NCBI RefSeq assembly: GCF_000687995.1 | Contig: NZ_JIAC01000001.1 | Location: 1,984,001-2,048,000, forward strand | DNA length: 64,000 bases | Direction of reading: 5' to 3' | From: Selenomonas ruminantium AC2024 | GTDB lineage: Bacteria; Bacillota; Negativicutes; Selenomonadales; Selenomonadaceae | In this document: positions 50,898 to 59,322 of the stretch, piece by piece | Layout: each line of letters begins with the position of its first letter | How positions within the stretch are numbered: position 1 is the stretch's first letter | The notes under the pieces: model-generated | Told to the model about the DNA's origin: nothing | The model's database searches: none | Seen by the model: only the letters and a program-made list of their open reading frames with translations | Position numbers and translations under genes: made by a program

Positions 50898-51689
50898 ATG
50901 AAACTGACGCAAATCCGCAATGCCACCAACCGCCTTGAATATGCCGGCAAAACGTTCCTGATTGACCCGTGGCTGATGCCCAAGCATCAGTTTTCCTTCA
51001 TCGATGTTCCCGGCAGACCTTATCATGTGCCGGATGAAATGAAGGAGCATTTGCCCATGCCCTTCTATGACCTGCCCATGCCGATGGAAGAAATCCTCGC
51101 TGGCGTCGATTATTATCTGGTAACGCATATCCATCCCGACCACATTGATATGTCCATGGATGGTACTGTGGGCGCACATTTAGACAAGAATGTGCCTGTA
51201 ATCTGCCAAAATGAAGCAGATGCTGCTGTCTTCCAAAAATCCGGTTTCCGCGATGTGACCGTACTGTCCGAAACCGGCATGCTGTTTGGCCCGGCAAAGC
51301 TGACCAAGGTACCCGCCCTCCATGGCACGGTAAATCCCTGTGGTGATGCCATGGGCGTGATGTTTGAAAGCGCCGCTGAAAAAACCTTTTATCTGGCTGG
51401 GGATACGGTATGGTATCCCGCGGTAGCCGACACATTGAAACGCTGGCAGCCGGAAATCGTGGCACTCAACTGCTGTGCCGCCGAGACAGTGGAAAATGGA
51501 CGCCTCATCATGGATGCTGAAGATGTCCACTGCGTTGCTAAAACTACACCTAACGCCAGACTGTATCTGACACATCTGGACAATGTGGCCCATGCCTCGC
51601 TCACCCGCCATACACTCAAAGGCAGGCTGGCCGAACGTAATGTGACCAATTATGATATGCCAAAGGACGGTCAGTCTGTAATGTATTAA
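50898..51689 (+). CDS. MBL-fold hydrolase, UlaG-like
   Basis: Cytoplasmic metallohydrolase of 263 residues. The start KLTQIRNATNRLEYAGKTFLIDPW and the motif THIHPDHIDM (HxHxDH, near residue 77) place it in the UlaG-like group; LHGTVNPCGDAMG and YLAGDTVWYP hold later ligands. Substrate unknown. ATG 50898 has GGAG 8 bases upstream, better than ATG 50892 at 2 bases. It is divergent from and probably controlled by the LysR protein at 49834-50751. Confidence 0.88.
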   Translation: MKLTQIRNATNRLEYAGKTFLIDPWLMPKHQFSFIDVPGRPYHVPDEMKEHLPMPFYDLPMPMEEILAGVDYYLVTHIHPDHIDMSMDGTVGAHLDKNVPVICQNEADAAVFQKSGFRDVTVLSETGMLFGPAKLTKVPALHGTVNPCGDAMGVMFESAAEKTFYLAGDTVWYPAVADTLKRWQPEIVALNCCAAETVENGRLIMDAEDVHCVAKTTPNARLYLTHLDNVAHASLTRHTLKGRLAERNVTNYDMPKDGQSVMY

Positions 51690-51706
51690 TGACTTGCCTC
51701 TAGCAA

Positions 51707-51746
51707 GAAATCCCCCATCCTGCAATGTTTCATGCGGGATGAGGGA
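51707..51746 (+). terminator. Terminator after the UlaG-like MBL gene
   Basis: AAATCCCCCATCC pairs with GGATGAGGGATTT around a short inner stem, followed by TTCATTTC. Its left arm and loop resemble the hairpin at 43401-43440. Confidence 0.65.
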
Positions 51747-51758
51747 TTTTCATTTCAC

Positions 51759-52235
51759 CTACGATTCATTGACCAATTTCCCAGTCATATGCTTGGGAAG
51801 TAACGCCAGACATTGTACGCGGGGCAAGGCGTGTTTCAATTCCTGTTCCAAGTACGCTTCGTCATCAGTAAATTTGCGCACCAGCGAGCTACAGATTTGG
51901 CAAATTTTTTCCTCATCCGTCACCAGCTGCATCCGTCCAAAGACAACTACACTACGGATATTGAGCGCCCATTCACCGGGCTTTTGCCAGCCTTCATCAT
52001 GCGCACAATAGCTCACCTTGTCATAAGCCCGTATGGCATCCATCCGGTGTCCTTCCTTGGCACTATGGAAATAAAGGATACCGTCCTCCTCGCAGTACCA
52101 ATGATTCATGGGGATGCCATAGGGATAGCCGTCGTCGCCCAGCATGGACAGCACGCCCCTTTTCGTTTCTCTCAGCACCTCCCTGCATTCTTCCTCTGCC
52201 AGTTGCTGCTTGAATCTTCGCATCTTCCGAAACAT
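51759..52235 (-). CDS. Pyridoxamine-5'-phosphate-oxidase-fold flavoprotein (NimA-like)
   Basis: FMN-binding split-barrel protein of 158 residues. GVLSMLGDDGYPYGIPMNHWY and GILYFHSAKEGHRMDAIRAYDKVSYCA are typical of the family that includes 5-nitroimidazole reductases and other small flavin reductases. The physiological substrate is unknown. TAGGAGGAAA lies 5 bases before the ATG. It is monocistronic, with the DUF3737 terminator just upstream. Confidence 0.9.
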   Translation of the reverse strand: MFRKMRRFKQQLAEEECREVLRETKRGVLSMLGDDGYPYGIPMNHWYCEEDGILYFHSAKEGHRMDAIRAYDKVSYCAHDEGWQKPGEWALNIRSVVVFGRMQLVTDEEKICQICSSLVRKFTDDEAYLEQELKHALPRVQCLALLPKHMTGKLVNES

Positions 52236-52248
52236 AATTTTCCTCCTA

Positions 52249-52303
52249 CAAAAACAGCGCCACCTTCTTATCTGCCAAGACCTAACGATAAGAAAATGAC
52301 GCT
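52249..52303 (-). terminator. Terminator of the flavodoxin-cyclophilin-DUF3737 operon
   Basis: Leftward stem AGCGTCATTTTCTTATC with GATAAGAAGGTGGCGCT (17 positions, including G-U pairs), followed by GTTTTTG. Confidence 0.75.
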
Positions 52304-52396
52304 TCTCCCATTACCCGGTGACAACAGGTGTCAATTTATATTCTGCTTCCTAGCATAGAGCAAAAAAACAGCTTTGTCAATCTTATTTGCCTGTTT

Positions 52397-53248
52397 TCAG
52401 GCACAGTGACTTTCCTCAGTAATAACAATACGGCCTTTAGCTTCCGAATCATCCATAATGATGTCCTTAACACCTGCCACCTTGATTGTGCCGGATTTCG
52501 GATTCTTGATGCTATCCACCACGGTCGTAACTTCTGCATCGACCTCGGATTTTTCAAAGGCCAAATCCGTATCCACCATGCGGCAATTCTTAAGTTTCAG
52601 CCCCTTGCAGTAGCAGAAGGGCTGCGTGCCAATGATGGTGCAGTTCTCTAAAGTCAGATTTTCCGAATACCAGGCCAGATACTCGCCGCGAATCACGCTG
52701 TTGCGGACCGTCACATTTTTGGCATGCCAAAAGGCGTCTTTGGTGTTCAGCTCACAGTCGGTAAATTCTGCGTCCTCAATATACTGAAACGAATATTTCC
52801 CCTGCAATGTGACATGGTCAAAATGCAGTTGTTCACTGCGCAGCATAAAGTATTCGCTTTGCACGTTGGTATTCTTCATACGGATATTTTTGACCGACCA
52901 GCCAAATTCCGGCGAAATCACATCCGAGTTTTCTATGGTCACATCGGCGCATTCCCGCAGTGCCTTAATGCCATGCAGCTTCGTATCGGCAATGTGAATA
53001 TCCGTTGAATACCATAACGCCGCGCGGCAAAGCTCCGTAAGTGCGGAATTCTTTATCTGCACAGACTCATCATGCCAGAAGGGATAACGCAGATTGAAAA
53101 AACAATCCTCCGCCTTAATATCGCGGCTTTCTTTCAGCGCACTTTCCCCGTCTGCGGGGCCATCAAAGCGGCAATTAAGGAGTTTCACCCCGTTCTTACC
53201 ATACAGTGCCCGTTCTTCATCAAATGCTTGTTCTCTATATTCTTCCAT
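52397..53248 (-). CDS. DUF3737-family right-handed beta-helix protein
   Basis: Protein of 283 residues of the DUF3737 family, function unknown. Regular repeats such as LKNCRMVDTDLAF, ENSDVISPEF and RNSVIRGEYLAW suggest a pectate-lyase-like beta helix. No signal peptide is seen. I chose ATG 53248, with GAAAGGTAC upstream. It is the third gene of an operon after the flavodoxin and the cyclophilin-like lipoprotein, driven by the MerR-type promoter at 54404-54434. Confidence 0.85.
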   Translation of the reverse strand: MEEYREQAFDEERALYGKNGVKLLNCRFDGPADGESALKESRDIKAEDCFFNLRYPFWHDESVQIKNSALTELCRAALWYSTDIHIADTKLHGIKALRECADVTIENSDVISPEFGWSVKNIRMKNTNVQSEYFMLRSEQLHFDHVTLQGKYSFQYIEDAEFTDCELNTKDAFWHAKNVTVRNSVIRGEYLAWYSENLTLENCTIIGTQPFCYCKGLKLKNCRMVDTDLAFEKSEVDAEVTTVVDSIKNPKSGTIKVAGVKDIIMDDSEAKGRIVITEESHCA

Positions 53249-53283
53249 TTTCCGTACCTTTCTGCTAAAAATCCTATTCTTTT

Positions 53284-53781
53284 TCACTGGGCCACGAGCT
53301 GCACCGTTACGCCATCACGGTTTAATAAAGCAGTCAATTCCTGTTTTGACATGTCAATATGCCCCAGCCGCGTATAAGCCCAGGAATTGGAACCATAAAA
53401 GATAACCAGCTTATTCCCCGCATAGAGGACAATATCACCGTATTGAGTAGTTATTTGCTTATCCTCACTGGTAATATTTTGACCGATATCGCCCACCTGT
53501 TCAAAACCACCGTAAGGTGACATTTTTATGGTCAACGGCAAAAGATTCTGCAACGCCGCCGTGGAAGCATTCTGTTCCCAGGTAACGGGAACAACTTTAT
53601 CATCAATGATGAGTTTCATCGCCTGCTCCTTCTTTTGTTCGTCCACAGATTTATGTTCTTGTAGGACAGCCTCCTGCACCTTACTGTCGGTATCCGCAGT
53701 AGTCTCCTGCGCACCTGTACAGCCGGATAGCAGCAGCAGCATCGACAACATAACTACACTTATGATTTTCCGATTTGGCAT
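53284..53781 (-). CDS. Cyclophilin-like lipoprotein
   Basis: Exported lipoprotein of 165 residues with a lipobox LLLSGC (cysteine near residue 21), a short acidic linker and a cyclophilin-like domain (MKLIIDDKVVPVTWEQN, SPYGGFEQVG, GDIVLYAGNKLVIFYG, YTRLGHI). Proteins of this family are commonly found beside flavodoxins, as here. Prolyl isomerase activity is not implied. It is the second gene of the operon that begins with the flavodoxin at 54371. Confidence 0.87.
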   Translation of the reverse strand: MPNRKIISVVMLSMLLLLSGCTGAQETTADTDSKVQEAVLQEHKSVDEQKKEQAMKLIIDDKVVPVTWEQNASTAALQNLLPLTIKMSPYGGFEQVGDIGQNITSEDKQITTQYGDIVLYAGNKLVIFYGSNSWAYTRLGHIDMSKQELTALLNRDGVTVQLVAQ

Positions 53782-53831
53782 TGCCCTCTCTCCTTATGCA
53801 AATACAGCTGCAAGACATTATTTTGCAGACT

Positions 53832-54371
53832 TCAAATATTCTTGCCAGCCTGTCGGGCTTTTTCCAGTGCGGCATTGCCGGCAATATCGCCTGTGTCCGT
53901 CACACCGCCACAGAAAAGCGTCTCTTTTAGTTCTGCCTTGTCAAAGCAGTCTACCCAGCCCTGCACGCCGACGCGGGTTCCGGCTACGGTATCTGCTTCA
54001 TCCTCTGCCGCCGTAGCCAGCAGATAAACTTCACGGAAACGATAATCCGAGGGGAACAACGGATTTGCCCGGTCCAGCAAGGTCTTTAACTGGCCACACA
54101 TACCATAATAATAGACCGGCGTTGCCAGAACGACCACATCCGCCTGACCGATTTTAGCCGTGATTGCATTGGCATCGTCTTTTATCACACACTGCATGGT
54201 CTTTTGACAGGCCAAACAACCTTTGCAGAAATTTATAGTCTTATCCCGCAGGGTAATCTGCTCCACCACATGTCCGGCCTCCCTGGCCCCTGCGGCAAAA
54301 GCCGTGGCCAAAGCCTCGGAATTGCTGTTCTTTCTGAGACTTGTGGATATGACAATTACGTTCTTGCTCAT
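53832..54371 (-). CDS. Flavodoxin-fold NAD(P)H-dependent reductase (Isf-like)
   Basis: FMN-binding protein of 179 residues. STSLRKNSNSEAL (residues 8-20) is the phosphate loop. CKGCLACQKTMQC is a compact cysteine motif like iron-sulfur flavoproteins. TPVYYYGMCGQLKTLLDR is the second flavin loop. ATG 54371 has GGAGGAGA about 7 bases upstream; the ATG one codon earlier is less well spaced. It is first in an operon with the lipoprotein and DUF3737 genes, behind a MerR-type promoter. Confidence 0.9.
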   Translation of the reverse strand: MSKNVIVISTSLRKNSNSEALATAFAAGAREAGHVVEQITLRDKTINFCKGCLACQKTMQCVIKDDANAITAKIGQADVVVLATPVYYYGMCGQLKTLLDRANPLFPSDYRFREVYLLATAAEDEADTVAGTRVGVQGWVDCFDKAELKETLFCGGVTDTGDIAGNAALEKARQAGKNI

Positions 54372-54403
54372 CATTCTCTCCTCCATACACATGTTCTTCC
54401 TTT

Positions 54404-54434
54404 ACTCTAACACTTGAAGTGTACTCCAAGTCAA
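54404..54434 (-). promoter_or_regulatory. MerR-type promoter of the flavodoxin operon
   Basis: Leftward TTGACT (54429-54434), 19 bases (TGGAGTACACTTCAAGTGT), TAGAGT (54404-54409). Confidence 0.88.
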
Positions 54435-54435
54435 G

Positions 54436-54489
54436 TACTAAGATGCAGCCCTGCAAAGGTCTTACCATTCGCAGGGCTGCATCTTAGTA
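54436..54489 (-). terminator. 19-bp hairpin after the alpha/beta hydrolase
   Basis: Perfect 19-bp stem (54436-54454 with 54471-54489, core GATGCAGCCCTGC) directly after the stop at 54490 and abutting the -35 of the next promoter. It has no T-run, so it may end transcription imperfectly or act as a barrier. The core AGCCCTGCAA recurs in the tpsA terminators. Confidence 0.6.
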
Positions 54490-55656
54490 TTACTTCAGAT
54501 TTTTATCAAAGAAGGCAAACAGTTTATCAAAGGGAATCTTGTCCATCTGGTCATAGAGGTCTACATGGGTAGCACCAGGAACAACGATTTCTTCTTTCGC
54601 CCCTTTGATGGCGGCATAGACATTATCGGAGAAATACTTGGAATGTGCCTTGTCGCCGGTTATCAGCATGACCGGGGTATTGCCCAGTTCATCAAGATTG
54701 CTCATGAGTTTGAAATCGAAGAAGCCATACGGCGTCACCGAATCCCAGGCCAGCTTGTTGGAGTTGATGGCCCGCGGATGGAAGGCACGGCCTACATAGT
54801 AGCCAAAGAAATCCTGAATAACGGGATTAGCATCAGCAGGCAGTTTATCCGGGAACATGGTATCAAAGGTTTCCACATTGCCCTTGGAATCTACGCCCAA
54901 TTCATGTGCACCACGGATGGCCTTGCCCGTTCTGGCCTCTTCATTACGCATCTTAGCCAGATGCTGTTTCACGTTCTCCCGCTGTTCCGACGTGTAGTAA
55001 GCGCCATTATAATGGTCGCTGATACTTTCACTCATATCATACATAGCTGAGGTTGCTACGGCCTTGATGCGGCTGTCGCTGCCAGCTGCAGTGATGGCCA
55101 TGCCGGACAAGCCACAGATGCCCATGGCACCGATCTGATCCGGGTTCACGAATTTCAGATTGGAAACGAAATCCACAGCGGCATGGTAGTCTTCCGTAAA
55201 GATTTCCGGCGAGCCCATATTGCGGCGGCTGCCACTGCTCTCACCGGTGGTGGAGGGATCAAAGGCTACGGCCACATAACCATGCTTGGCAAACTCCTGC
55301 GCATACAGACCGGAGGACTGCTCCTTCACCGCACCAAAAGGCCCGGTAATCACTACCGCCTTGTACTGCTTGCTGGCATCAAAATTTTTCGGCAGATACA
55401 GATGACCAGCCACTTCAAAACCAAAGCGGTTTTCAAACTTCACATTCTTGGCTTCAATTGACTTGTCAATCTTGAATACGCGGGTGTCATTGTTAAGCTC
55501 GCTGATGGATGAACGCTGCATCTGCGAAGCTGTTGCTAAAGTTTTAGCCGGCGTCGCTGCCATCGTCACATCACTCCCCATAATGCCAAAGGACATCACG
55601 CCTGCCACCAGCGCTGCCAAAACCATCTTCTTGTTTTTGCCAATTTTCTTCAACAT
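54490..55656 (-). CDS. Exported alpha/beta hydrolase (YcjY-like), copy 1
   Basis: Secreted hydrolase of 388 residues. Residues 1-33 are a signal peptide (ending TMAA). The oxyanion region is GPFGAVKEQSSGLYAQ, the nucleophile elbow is GICGLSG, where the serine position is occupied by cysteine (C in GICGL), and the histidine is in PGATHVDLYD. The cysteine nucleophile resembles dienelactone-hydrolase-type enzymes. It shares a signal peptide and overall plan with 55745-56884. AAAGGAGAA precedes the ATG. It is driven by the MerR-type promoter 55709-55739. Confidence 0.87.
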   Translation of the reverse strand: MLKKIGKNKKMVLAALVAGVMSFGIMGSDVTMAATPAKTLATASQMQRSSISELNNDTRVFKIDKSIEAKNVKFENRFGFEVAGHLYLPKNFDASKQYKAVVITGPFGAVKEQSSGLYAQEFAKHGYVAVAFDPSTTGESSGSRRNMGSPEIFTEDYHAAVDFVSNLKFVNPDQIGAMGICGLSGMAITAAGSDSRIKAVATSAMYDMSESISDHYNGAYYTSEQRENVKQHLAKMRNEEARTGKAIRGAHELGVDSKGNVETFDTMFPDKLPADANPVIQDFFGYYVGRAFHPRAINSNKLAWDSVTPYGFFDFKLMSNLDELGNTPVMLITGDKAHSKYFSDNVYAAIKGAKEEIVVPGATHVDLYDQMDKIPFDKLFAFFDKNLK

Positions 55657-55708
55657 TTCTATTCTCCTTTACTTCACTTACATCTCTATGTCATGTTATC
55701 GTGACTTT

Positions 55709-55739
55709 ACCTTATCACTTGAAGCAGACTCCAACTCAA
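55709..55739 (-). promoter_or_regulatory. MerR-type promoter of alpha/beta hydrolase copy 1
   Basis: Leftward TTGAGT (55734-55739), 19 bases (TGGAGTCTGCTTCAAGTGA), TAAGGT (55709-55714). It is the weakest of the seven at -35 and -10. Confidence 0.8.
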
Positions 55740-55744
55740 GCATT

Positions 55745-56884
55745 TTATTTTAAGTTCTGCTGAAAGAATGCCTCAATTCTCGCAAAAGGAATCTTGGCTT
55801 TGTTATCGTAGAGGTCAACATGAGACGCACCGGGAACAATCACCAGTTCCTTGTTACCGCCCTTGAGCTTTTTGAAGGCATCTTCGCCAAAGTAACGGGA
55901 ATGGGCTTTCTCACCATGCAAAACCATAACGGCATTCTTGATTTCATCGGCATAGGACAGAATCGGCATATTCATAAATGAAAGGGCCGAAGTCTGATTC
56001 CAGCCGCCGTTAGAATTCAGTGAACGGGAATGATAGCCGCGCTCCGTCTTATAGTAAGCATAATAATCCTTCACGAACTGCGGCGCATCAGCCGGCAGCG
56101 GGTCAACCACACCGCCGGAGTTCTTGTAATAACCGGCTTTATAGTCCACCGTGCGCTGAGCATTTATGGCTTCGCGGTTGGCATAGCGCTCTTTTTTCAA
56201 TGTTTCCTTGTCTTTTTCGTAATCAAAATAGCCGTTGGCCATAACTCTGGTCATATCGTACATCGTGGAAGCCACCGTGGCTTTGATACGCGTATCGCTG
56301 GCCGCTGCATTGAGCGCCATGCCGCCCCAGCCGCAAATGCCAATAATGCCGATGCGATTCGCGTCTACATTATCCTGCACGGAAAGAAAATCAACGGCTG
56401 CAGAAAAATCTTCCGTATTGATATCCGGCGAAGCGACATAGCGAGGCTGACCACCGCTTTCCCCGGTAAAGGACGGGTCAAAGGCAATAGTCAAGAAACC
56501 GCGTTCAGCCATTTCCTGCGCATAGAGGCCGGAGGACTGCTCCTTGACGGCACCAAAGGGGCCGCTTACCGCAATGGCCGGGAGTTTTCCCTGCGCATTT
56601 TTCGGCACATACATATCGGCTGCCAAGGTGATGCCATAACGGTTGACAAAAGTAACCTTGCGATGGTCCACCTTGTCACTCTTTGGGAACACCTTGTCCC
56701 ACTCCTGCGTAAGCTGCAATTTTTCGGCTTTAATCATTCTGTCGCTTTTAACCTCTGCCGACTTCATGCCTGCCCCTCCTTTATCTGCTGCCTGTGCACC
56801 ATTTCCCATAAGACCAAAAGACATCACGCCTGCCACCAGAGCGGCCAAAACCATCTTTTTGTTTTTGATTATTTTCTTCAACAT
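55745..56884 (-). CDS. Exported alpha/beta hydrolase (YcjY-like), copy 2
   Basis: Paralogue of the gene at 54490-55656, 379 residues. Its first 24 residues are nearly the same as in copy 1 (KNKKMVLAALVAGVMSFG), indicating duplication. GPFGAVKEQSSGLYAQE is shared, the elbow reads GICGWGG (again cysteine in place of serine), and the histidine is in PGASHVDLYD. I chose ATG 56884, with GAGGAGAA upstream. It lacks the MerR-type promoter and instead has upstream a composite site (56953-56993) shared with the MFS/LysR intergenic region, so it is regulated differently from copy 1. Confidence 0.86.
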   Translation of the reverse strand: MLKKIIKNKKMVLAALVAGVMSFGLMGNGAQAADKGGAGMKSAEVKSDRMIKAEKLQLTQEWDKVFPKSDKVDHRKVTFVNRYGITLAADMYVPKNAQGKLPAIAVSGPFGAVKEQSSGLYAQEMAERGFLTIAFDPSFTGESGGQPRYVASPDINTEDFSAAVDFLSVQDNVDANRIGIIGICGWGGMALNAAASDTRIKATVASTMYDMTRVMANGYFDYEKDKETLKKERYANREAINAQRTVDYKAGYYKNSGGVVDPLPADAPQFVKDYYAYYKTERGYHSRSLNSNGGWNQTSALSFMNMPILSYADEIKNAVMVLHGEKAHSRYFGEDAFKKLKGGNKELVIVPGASHVDLYDNKAKIPFARIEAFFQQNLK

Positions 56885-56952
56885 TCCTATTCTCCTCACT
56901 TCACTTACACCGTTTATCCTCTTGCTTGATTTCATTATAGCGATTCTATTTT

Positions 56953-56993
56953 GTAATTACCAATACTTATAAAAAATATATTGCTATGCTTAC
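56953..56993 (-). promoter_or_regulatory. Composite site shared with the MFS/LysR intergenic region (copy A)
   Basis: TACCAATACTTATA, 12 bases, CTATGCTT, the same order and spacing as at 58244-58285. It lies upstream of alpha/beta hydrolase copy 2. Probable binding site of the LysR protein at 58336-59226. Confidence 0.65.
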
Positions 56994-57014
56994 CAAGCAT
57001 AAAAATCAACATCT

Positions 57015-58202
57015 TTAATGTTCAGATTGAATCATCAAGGGCGTATGCACCTGCATGCGATAACATTGTACCCAAAACATCAGCGCCGCCAACAGACAGA
57101 ACAACAGACCACCCAGCACGACATATTGCGTGCCCCAAACATCAATAAAATGACCGCTGACCGTAGTTCCGAGTACACAGCCCATATTGGCCGCCGTCAA
57201 GAACAGGCTATTAGCAAAGTCCGGCGCTTCCGGAGCGGCACTTGCCATCCAGTACTGATTGATATTGGCATTGATACCGCCCAAGATGCCCCAAATGACC
57301 ACAATAAGCCCCATCAACGGCCAAACGCTGCCGCCGCCCAACAGGGCAATATAGATTACGGCGACCGCCAGCGGAAAGATTTTGACCACAGTCAATGGAC
57401 GCACGGTCAGCAGATTTCCCGCCAGCATACTGCCCCCAATATTACAAAGACCATACACAAACAGCAAGATACTGACTAAGGCTGGTGCTACGCCGGAAAC
57501 AACACCCAGATACTCTGCCAAATAATTAAATACGCCGAAAATCGAACCATTGAGGAAAATCACCGCCACGATAGATGCCCAGACCATCGGCTTTTTGAGT
57601 ACAGCGAGCTGACTGCCGTAGCTCAGTCGTGCCTTTACCGGCATTGAGGGAATAAACCATAATGTCGCCAGCATAACCAGCAAAGTAGCTAAGGCAAAGA
57701 ACGCCATAGATGCAGAAAGGCTGAACTGCTCGGCCAAAAAGTTGCTGATGGGCACGCCAGCCACCATACCGGCGGCCACGCCCATATTGATTTTCGCCAC
57801 CATCTTCGGTTCCTCGCCGGTCCGCGCTAATCCTGCCGCCACGGTAAAGGCCATCGCGCAATAGACCGGATGGAAAAACGCCGGCAGCACCCGCACCGCC
57901 AAAAGCACATAGAAATTTTCGGCAAAGACGGCAATCGTACTGCAAACGGTAAACAGGCCCAAAATAAAGGCCATCACCCATTTGCGATTAAAGCGAGACA
58001 TAAAAAGCGGCATAGTCGGCCCTGCCACCGCTACCCCCAAAGCAAACAAGCTAATAAGCCAGCCGGCCTGCACCACACTGACCTGATAGTATTCCGCGAT
58101 ATAGGGCAAAATCCCGATAAAGCCCATTTCGGTATTGAGAATACCAAACACCCCCATGGCCAGGATAAGCAGCATTACGCGTTTATTTCCATTCTGTTCC
58201 AT
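57015..58202 (-). CDS. MFS transporter, DHA1-type efflux
   Basis: Inner-membrane transporter of 395 residues with about twelve helices, of the AraJ/PbuE-like drug:proton antiporter group. The loop 2-3 motif region (MPLFMSRFNRKWVMA) and RVLPAFFHPVYCAMAF resemble DHA1 sugar or drug efflux proteins. Substrate unknown. I chose ATG 58202 because AAGGAAGGTG lies upstream. It is divergent from the LysR gene and lies downstream-adjacent to the shared site copy A. Confidence 0.88.
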   Translation of the reverse strand: MEQNGNKRVMLLILAMGVFGILNTEMGFIGILPYIAEYYQVSVVQAGWLISLFALGVAVAGPTMPLFMSRFNRKWVMAFILGLFTVCSTIAVFAENFYVLLAVRVLPAFFHPVYCAMAFTVAAGLARTGEEPKMVAKINMGVAAGMVAGVPISNFLAEQFSLSASMAFFALATLLVMLATLWFIPSMPVKARLSYGSQLAVLKKPMVWASIVAVIFLNGSIFGVFNYLAEYLGVVSGVAPALVSILLFVYGLCNIGGSMLAGNLLTVRPLTVVKIFPLAVAVIYIALLGGGSVWPLMGLIVVIWGILGGINANINQYWMASAAPEAPDFANSLFLTAANMGCVLGTTVSGHFIDVWGTQYVVLGGLLFCLLAALMFWVQCYRMQVHTPLMIQSEH

Positions 58203-58243
58203 TTCCACACCTTCCTTTTCTTCCATTATAGATTTATCTTCAT

Positions 58244-58285
58244 GTAAATACCAATACTTATAGGAAATGCCTATCTATGCTTTAC
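58244..58285. promoter_or_regulatory. Composite site in the MFS/LysR intergenic region (copy B)
   Basis: TACCAATACTTATA, 12 bases (including ATAGG-N5-CCTAT dyad), CTATGCTT. The placement between divergent genes is that of a LysR-type operator. Confidence 0.7.
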
Positions 58286-58335
58286 AGTAATAGATTTACA
58301 CTCTATAATAAAAGAAAAACAAGGAGCTGATTGTG

Positions 58336-59226
58336 ATGGAATTGCGTGTTCTCAACTACTTTCTAACCGTTGCCCGTGAGGAAAGTTTTTCACGGGCGGC
58401 AGAAAAACTGCACCTCTCCCAGCCGACCCTATCCCGGCAGTTAAAGGATTTGGAAGAAGAATTCGGCAAACAACTGCTGATTCGTGAACCGCGCCGCATT
58501 CTCCTGACCGATGACGGGGCGCTTTTACGCCGCCGCGCCGAAGAAATCCTGTCGCTGGTGGAAAAGACCGAGGGCGAACTATTAAGCAGCAACGAAGATA
58601 TCAGCGGCGATATCCGCATTGGCGCAGGGGAATCTGTGCACTTTGGCCTGATTATGGAGGCCGCCCACCAACTGCAAAAGCAGCATCCCCGCATCCGCTT
58701 TCATATTGTAACCGGTGATGGGCGAACCACTATGACGCGCCTGGACCGGGGCCTTATTGACTTTGCTTTTGTCTATGGCCGGCTCGACCCGGCAAAATAT
58801 CAGGAACTGCCCCTGCCAGTCCGTGACCAATGGGTGTTGTTCCTGCGCAAAGATGATGAACTAGCAAAACAGGATAACATCAAAGCTAGTGACCTCTGGC
58901 ACCGCCCCCTGCTCTTTTCGCGGCAGGCACTCTCCCTCAGCACGCATGGCGATGAACTGCTCAACTGGTTGCAAAAACCATTGGAAGAACTCCATATCGC
59001 CGGCTCCTACACCCTGCTCTATAATGCTACCCTGATGGTCAAAGAGGGCATGGGCTATGCCATCTCCTTTGACCAACTCATCAACACCACCGGCACCAGT
59101 CTCTGCACCCGCCCGTTAGAACCTGCTATTTTCACCGAACCATCTATCGTCTGGAAGAAAAATCAGGTATTCTCCAAGGCCTCCCAAGCATTCCTTGCCG
59201 CACTGCAAGAAAAATTTAACGCCTAA
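58336..59226 (+). CDS. LysR-family transcriptional regulator
   Basis: Regulator of 296 residues. The winged helix is MELRVLNYFLTVAREESFSRAAEKLHLSQ and TLSRQLKDLEEEFGKQL. The effector domain follows. AAGGAGC lies 8 bases before ATG 58336; a GTG one codon earlier is possible. It is divergent from the MFS transporter and is its likely regulator, and perhaps also that of alpha/beta hydrolase copy 2 through the shared composite site. Confidence 0.94.
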   Translation: MELRVLNYFLTVAREESFSRAAEKLHLSQPTLSRQLKDLEEEFGKQLLIREPRRILLTDDGALLRRRAEEILSLVEKTEGELLSSNEDISGDIRIGAGESVHFGLIMEAAHQLQKQHPRIRFHIVTGDGRTTMTRLDRGLIDFAFVYGRLDPAKYQELPLPVRDQWVLFLRKDDELAKQDNIKASDLWHRPLLFSRQALSLSTHGDELLNWLQKPLEELHIAGSYTLLYNATLMVKEGMGYAISFDQLINTTGTSLCTRPLEPAIFTEPSIVWKKNQVFSKASQAFLAALQEKFNA

Positions 59227-59230
59227 CACC

Positions 59231-59276
59231 AAAAAAATCCCTTGCCTGTCCTAAGACATTGCAAGGGAATTTTTTA
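59231..59276 (+). terminator. Terminator after the LysR gene
   Basis: Stem ATCCCTTGC with GCAAGGGAA, preceded by AAAAAA and followed by TTTTTTA; works in both directions. Confidence 0.8.
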
Positions 59277-59322
59277 TAGGAGAATTTATTGCATGCAGAT
59301 TTATTGACGATGAGTACTGGCT

